Source: Chryseobacterium bernardetii (GTDB taxonomy: Bacteria; Bacteroidota; Bacteroidia; Flavobacteriales; Weeksellaceae). From it: 64,000 nucleotides of DNA. This document shows positions 61,030 to 64,000 of this stretch, one piece after another; the stretch's first letter is position 1; the number at the start of each line of letters is the position of its first letter. The notes beneath the pieces were generated by a model that did no database searches, had not been told where the DNA came from, and saw only the letters and a list, made by a program, of their open reading frames with translations. A program made the position numbers and the translations under genes. The stretch is from assembly GCF_003815975.1 (NCBI RefSeq), contig NZ_CP033932.1:3391501-3455500 (forward strand), read 5' to 3'.

Positions 61030-61722
61030 TTAGTTTTTGATCGTTGGGATTGGTATTGTTAACGCGCAGATGAGCAGTAAGGCTGCCGGAAAGATCAGTG
61101 TCCAGTTTCCTGAATAAAAGAGCAGGAAAGAAGCTGCTGAAGCACCGGAGAGAAAGCCCATCCATAAGAATAACAAATGAAAAATATTTATTTTGTATTC
61201 CTTCCGCTCCTCTGCCTGATCACTCATTACAAAAAGAGCAGCTGTTCTTGCCAGACTGTTTAAAGTTCCTGTCACAAAATCGGTGTTGATCTTTTGGTTA
61301 CCTACCGATGTGACAATGGTATTCATAAGACCCATTGAGAAACCGATAACAGCTATAGACACTCCATTGGCAATATGTTCATAATAATCACTGATACTGT
61401 AAAGGATCATGATTCCGGAAACTGTGTAGAAGATCATCTTTGTGCTTCTGAACTTCTTTGATAATGATAGGCACGTTCCTGTATAAATCCCCGCCAGAAA
61501 AAAGCTTATTACTGTAACAGAACTGATGATAAGACCATATTTTTCATTGAAAACAGCTGTTCCTAGCTGGGTCGTATTGCCACTCATAAAAGAAACATAG
61601 GTTTTCCATTGTATCAATCCTGTAGCATCTGTATATCCTGCGATGAAGGCAAGGAATACTGCCAGTTTCTCCTGCGTTCTGACGGTCTTGTCAGGGAGCA
61701 GGATTTTTGTTTCCGGAAACAC
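61030..61722 (-). CDS. DUF1275 (YoaK-like) membrane protein
   Basis: A 230-residue membrane protein with about six helices. The N-terminal segment FLAFIAGYTDATGLIQWKTYVSFMSGN is the DUF1275/YoaK family signature (GxTD and MSGN). The repeat-like C-terminal half (MGLMNTIVTSVGNQKINTDF, TGTLNSLARTA) is also typical. The role of the family is not known; transport or a membrane redox role has been proposed in general terms. Here it lies 5 bp after the bicupin gene and 4 bp before the peroxiredoxin gene. Confidence 0.88.
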   Translation of the reverse strand: MFPETKILLPDKTVRTQEKLAVFLAFIAGYTDATGLIQWKTYVSFMSGNTTQLGTAVFNEKYGLIISSVTVISFFLAGIYTGTCLSLSKKFRSTKMIFYTVSGIMILYSISDYYEHIANGVSIAVIGFSMGLMNTIVTSVGNQKINTDFVTGTLNSLARTAALFVMSDQAEERKEYKINIFHLLFLWMGFLSGASAASFLLFYSGNWTLIFPAALLLICALTIPIPTIKN

Positions 61723-61727
61723 AGGAG

Positions 61728-62774
61728 TTATTTTCCAGGTTTGATGAATACTTTCTTTTCCGGAAATTTTTCTATTTCCCCCTCCTTCAGTCCGAAATTC
61801 GTAATGACCACATCTTTAGGGTTTCCTGCCAGCCATTCACTGATATCAATGGATTCGTAGGTGCCGCTATTAAATCCGATCAATACTTTACAGACGGTAT
61901 CTCCGGTATTTTTGATATAATGCCCTGCTCCCATAGGCACATACCCCACATCGCCTGCATTGAATTGTTCCGTTACAGAAACTCCTTCTGCAAGAAATAC
62001 TGACATCTCTGCCTGTCCGGAAATAAAATACTGCCACTCGTCTGCATTGGGATGCCAGTGCATTTCTCTTAAAGCGCCGGGCTGAAGTTCCAGTACCGAG
62101 CCAGCCATTGTTGTGCTGATGGGAAACTCCTTACGGGTAACCAATCTTTGAAGACCACCGCCGGGAATGATTCTTGGCTGTTGGGAATGCAGAGGATAAC
62201 GGTGCAGGCTTGTCAGCTCAATGTCTGATTCCTCAGGACGGGGTGCGGCATTCACGGAGAGTTCATCCGGAACAACTCCTGCTGCGAAATACACCTCTTT
62301 TTGCGGAAGTTCTGCTACTTCTTGAAGGCTCAGCCCTAAATTCTGTGCAACAATTTCAGGAGGCATACTTGAAACGAAATCTGTAACGCTAAAGGTATGG
62401 TCTTCCGAAAAATTACCATTGTCGAAAATCAGAATGAAATGACATTCTTCTGTTCCTGTGGCCTGGATGGAATGTCCATAACCTTTTGGGAAATACCAGA
62501 CATCACCCGGTTCAAAATTATCGGTATAACTTCGCCCGTCAGGATGGATAATCGTAGTACGTACCGTTCCTGAAATCACATAAGCCCATTCTGCGGCATT
62601 GGCATGCCAGTGAAGCTCTCTCATGCTTCCGGGCTGTAATCTCATGGAAACTCCGGCAATACCTACAGAAGCAGGGAATTCTTTTACGGAAGCACCTCTT
62701 GTTGTACCACCGTCACTCGTACGCGGCTCTTTTTTTTCTAATTCGTATCTGAAACTTAATGATGAAGGATTCAT
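61728..62774 (-). CDS. bicupin, oxalate decarboxylase family
   Basis: A 348-residue two-cupin protein. Both barrels have full manganese-binding sets: HWHANAAEWAYVISG with His in PKGYGHSIQATG, and HWHPNADEWQYFISG with His in PMGAGHYIKNTG. This is the oxalate decarboxylase/oxidase pattern, with domain-linking residues around 180. It has no signal peptide (MNPSSLSFRYELEKKEPR), so it is intracellular. Decarboxylation of oxalate to formate and CO2 is likely, but oxidase activity cannot be told apart here. The promoter shares an 11-bp element with the upstream gene. Confidence 0.9.
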   Translation of the reverse strand: MNPSSLSFRYELEKKEPRTSDGGTTRGASVKEFPASVGIAGVSMRLQPGSMRELHWHANAAEWAYVISGTVRTTIIHPDGRSYTDNFEPGDVWYFPKGYGHSIQATGTEECHFILIFDNGNFSEDHTFSVTDFVSSMPPEIVAQNLGLSLQEVAELPQKEVYFAAGVVPDELSVNAAPRPEESDIELTSLHRYPLHSQQPRIIPGGGLQRLVTRKEFPISTTMAGSVLELQPGALREMHWHPNADEWQYFISGQAEMSVFLAEGVSVTEQFNAGDVGYVPMGAGHYIKNTGDTVCKVLIGFNSGTYESIDISEWLAGNPKDVVITNFGLKEGEIEKFPEKKVFIKPGK

Positions 62775-62814
62775 ACTATTATTTTTTTGTGATTAATTTT
62801 CTTTGTTTTGCTAT

Positions 62815-62825
62815 TGTAAAGCTAC
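62815..62825 (-). promoter_or_regulatory. shared promoter element GTAGCTTTACA, bicupin copy
   Basis: On the minus strand GTAGCTTTACA contains TAGCTTTA, a near match to the TAnnTTTG -7 box, about 40 bp before the bicupin start. The same 11-mer is found before the SRPBCC-like gene at 63491-63501, suggesting joint control of both transcripts. Confidence 0.5.
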
Positions 62826-62904
62826 TCCTGAATTTTACTTTTTCTTGGTGTCATTCGGTGAAAAGGCAAAATGAGTCGTTGAGGATATAGAGGGTTTGGT
62901 TGCT

Positions 62905-63462
62905 TTAAAAAGGCTGGTTATATTGCCCTGTCAGTGCTTTATTTTCAATGCTTTTTGCAAAGTTTGGTGTTTCTTCATGATTGTGGGCGTCAGAAGCAGC
63001 CTGTCTGGATGCGGCAGCATCAGCAAGGTTGATCCCGTGTTCTTGCAGATATTCAAACATTTCGGGTGTGGCTGCCGCATGAATTTCATTGGTATAAAGG
63101 CAGGTGTTTTCGTCAATCTTTGTTACTTTCAGTTCCCACAGAACCTGAACTTTTGTACGTCCGTTTTTGGTAATTGAATCAGAGATGGAAAGCATGCGGC
63201 AGTAATCGGGACGATGAACATCTGCAACATAATGCTGAACCATCAGAGCATCTCCAATCGTTTCTACGTTTAAAGACACTGGTTGGCCATCAAAAGTAAC
63301 TGAAATAGCAGCTCCGATATGCTGGGTAGAGCATCTCTGGTATTCCGCATCCGGCAGGTTAAGCAGCCAGTCTGCGATATTCACTTTTTCAATGGGTGCA
63401 TTGATGACAGCGCTTACACTTGAATGAGACAGTGCGTTTTCGGGTGTTTGTGAGATTTCCAT
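62905..63462 (-). CDS. SRPBCC-like protein, first gene of the stress operon
   Basis: A 185-residue soluble protein. The central part alternates strands (GAAISVTFDGQPVSLNVETI, VQVLWELKVTKIDENTCLYT) and a helix (ATPEMFEYLQEHGINLADAA) in the order of an SRPBCC/polyketide-cyclase-like fold; this is only a fold-level guess. The C-terminal tail (SDAHNHEETPNFAKSIENKA) is polar. No catalytic motif is recognised. It lies 130 bp upstream of the bicupin and has the same promoter element, so both serve one response. Confidence 0.6.
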   Translation of the reverse strand: MEISQTPENALSHSSVSAVINAPIEKVNIADWLLNLPDAEYQRCSTQHIGAAISVTFDGQPVSLNVETIGDALMVQHYVADVHRPDYCRMLSISDSITKNGRTKVQVLWELKVTKIDENTCLYTNEIHAAATPEMFEYLQEHGINLADAAASRQAASDAHNHEETPNFAKSIENKALTGQYNQPF

Positions 63463-63490
63463 AGTTGTTGGTTTTGATTGTTATTGATGA

Positions 63491-63501
63491 TGTAAAGCTA
63501 C
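63491..63501 (-). promoter_or_regulatory. shared promoter element GTAGCTTTACA, SRPBCC copy
   Basis: Second copy of the 11-mer, about 28 bp before the ATG at 63462. Upstream on the minus strand both copies also have a GTAAAA-type stretch followed by CAGG, with different spacing. Confidence 0.5.
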
Positions 63502-63600
63502 AAACCGACCTGTTTAATTTTTACCGCTGTTCGGTCAACAGGCGAAAACTATCGTTGAATAAGCTGATGATGTTAAAAAGGTAATGAGATGAAACATTAT

Positions 63601-63633
63601 GAAAACAAAAAATCACTGTAGGTTACAGTGATT
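63601..63633 (-). terminator. terminator of the gene at the right edge
   Basis: AATCACTGTA (63611-63620) pairs perfectly with TACAGTGATT (63624-63633) around a 3-nt loop; on the minus strand TTTTTGTTTTC follows. Confidence 0.8.
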
Positions 63634-63659
63634 GGTCGTATGTAGTGTAAGAAAAATGA

Positions 63660-64000
63660 CTATTTATACAGCCATTTTTTGATCAGCCTGGTATAATTGG
63701 GCATCACGGCAAACACCATCAGAAAAACAATGATTCCGGAATTGATGAATCCGTCAGAATAATGATTGGGCGGAATATGTAAAAACCGTAAAAAAGGAAT
63801 GATCAAAGCAGGAATAAGAACCGACAGCGGATAAATGGCAGACCAGGTTGCCAGAAACTGTTTCCAGCGTACCGGAACTTTATTCCCTTCATTTTCTGTC
63901 GTAAAAAGAAAATCAAGCCCGGATCTGATCTGGTAATGGTCGTTTTTTCTGAACAGTGGATTCGCTTTCTCAATAAGCTTTTTCCGGTTATCCGATTCCA
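63660..64000 (-). CDS. membrane antibiotic-biosynthesis-monooxygenase-like protein, 5' part missing
   Basis: Only the last 113 residues lie in the window; the start is beyond base 64000. Visible are RSGLDFLFTTENEGNKVPVR, then the membrane part KQFLATWSAIYPLSVLIPAL, a second helix (SGIIVFLMVFAVMPN) and the end YTRLIKKWLYK. This is the C-terminal design of the COG3224-type proteins that join an ABM domain to two or three membrane helices. The ABM domain itself would be at the missing N-terminus. Stop codon TAG at 63660-63662; a terminator follows. Confidence 0.65.
   Translation of the reverse strand, partial: ESDNRKKLIEKANPLFRKNDHYQIRSGLDFLFTTENEGNKVPVRWKQFLATWSAIYPLSVLIPALIIPFLRFLHIPPNHYSDGFINSGIIVFLMVFAVMPNYTRLIKKWLYK

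Overview
The window looks like a chromosomal segment of a Bacteroidota bacterium of the class Flavobacteriia, most likely Chryseobacterium or a close relative. The signs are AT-rich DNA, promoters of the TTG-N17-19-TAnnTTTG type, few Shine-Dalgarno sites, TonB-dependent receptors with an N-terminal carboxypeptidase-like domain, a type IX secretion (T9SS) sorting domain, many lipoproteins, a DUF2480 gene and a TetX-like flavin monooxygenase. No rRNA, tRNA, CRISPR array, prophage or complete insertion sequence was seen.

Region 1-5.7 kb: a truncated TetX-like monooxygenase and an AraC regulator, divergent from an NADP-dependent oxidoreductase whose promoter carries a tandem direct repeat; a Crp/Fnr-type regulator; a six-copy tandem array of a 162-bp palindromic element; a ketopantoate reductase-like gene. 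Region 5.7-9.6 kb: a redox block (ferredoxin, FMN reductase, DUF2480, superoxide dismutase) divergent from a Cys-rich HTH regulator, with matching operator-like motifs in the shared promoter, followed by a HAD phosphatase. Region 9.7-19.7 kb: an ECF sigma factor divergent from a FecR anti-sigma factor, a TonB receptor with a signalling (STN) domain, a beta-helix lipoprotein, a T9SS-sorted protein, a second lipoprotein and an S41 protease. This looks like one cell-surface signalling and uptake locus.

Region 19.7-33.2 kb: a sterol desaturase-like enzyme, two unknown genes, a MarR regulator divergent from a short UvrA-like ATPase with a near-perfect 31-bp palindrome between them, a beta-propeller phytase paired with its own TonB receptor, a frameshifted gene, a TetR regulator, a membrane protein and a JmjC/cupin oxygenase. 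Region 33.4-43.5 kb: a three-gene unknown cassette, an M1 peptidase, a Na+/proline symporter, an ABC transporter pair, an MFS exporter divergent from an HxlR regulator with direct-repeat sites, a decayed GNAT gene and small conserved genes. Region 43.6-57.1 kb: lipoproteins, a membrane-bound TPR-LuxR regulator divergent from a secreted protein, DinB, an S41 protease, a decayed small gene, AlkB, an esterase-TPR protein, a second M1 peptidase and a duplicated NUMOD4 protein that seems to have lost its HNH nuclease residues.

Region 57.3-58.9 kb holds what I consider the best find: a consensus promoter, an 18-residue leader peptide with four lysines in five codons, and a strong terminator whose 3' half can pair with the leader stop-codon region, all placed directly before a LysC-type aspartokinase. 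This has the layout of a ribosome-mediated lysine attenuator. Region 59-64 kb is a stress or detoxification operon (SRPBCC-like protein, bicupin, DUF1275, peroxiredoxin, DsbA-like, alpha/beta hydrolase) with the same promoter element in front of two of its genes, ending in a truncated membrane monooxygenase gene. All functional statements come from reading motifs by eye; no database search was made.
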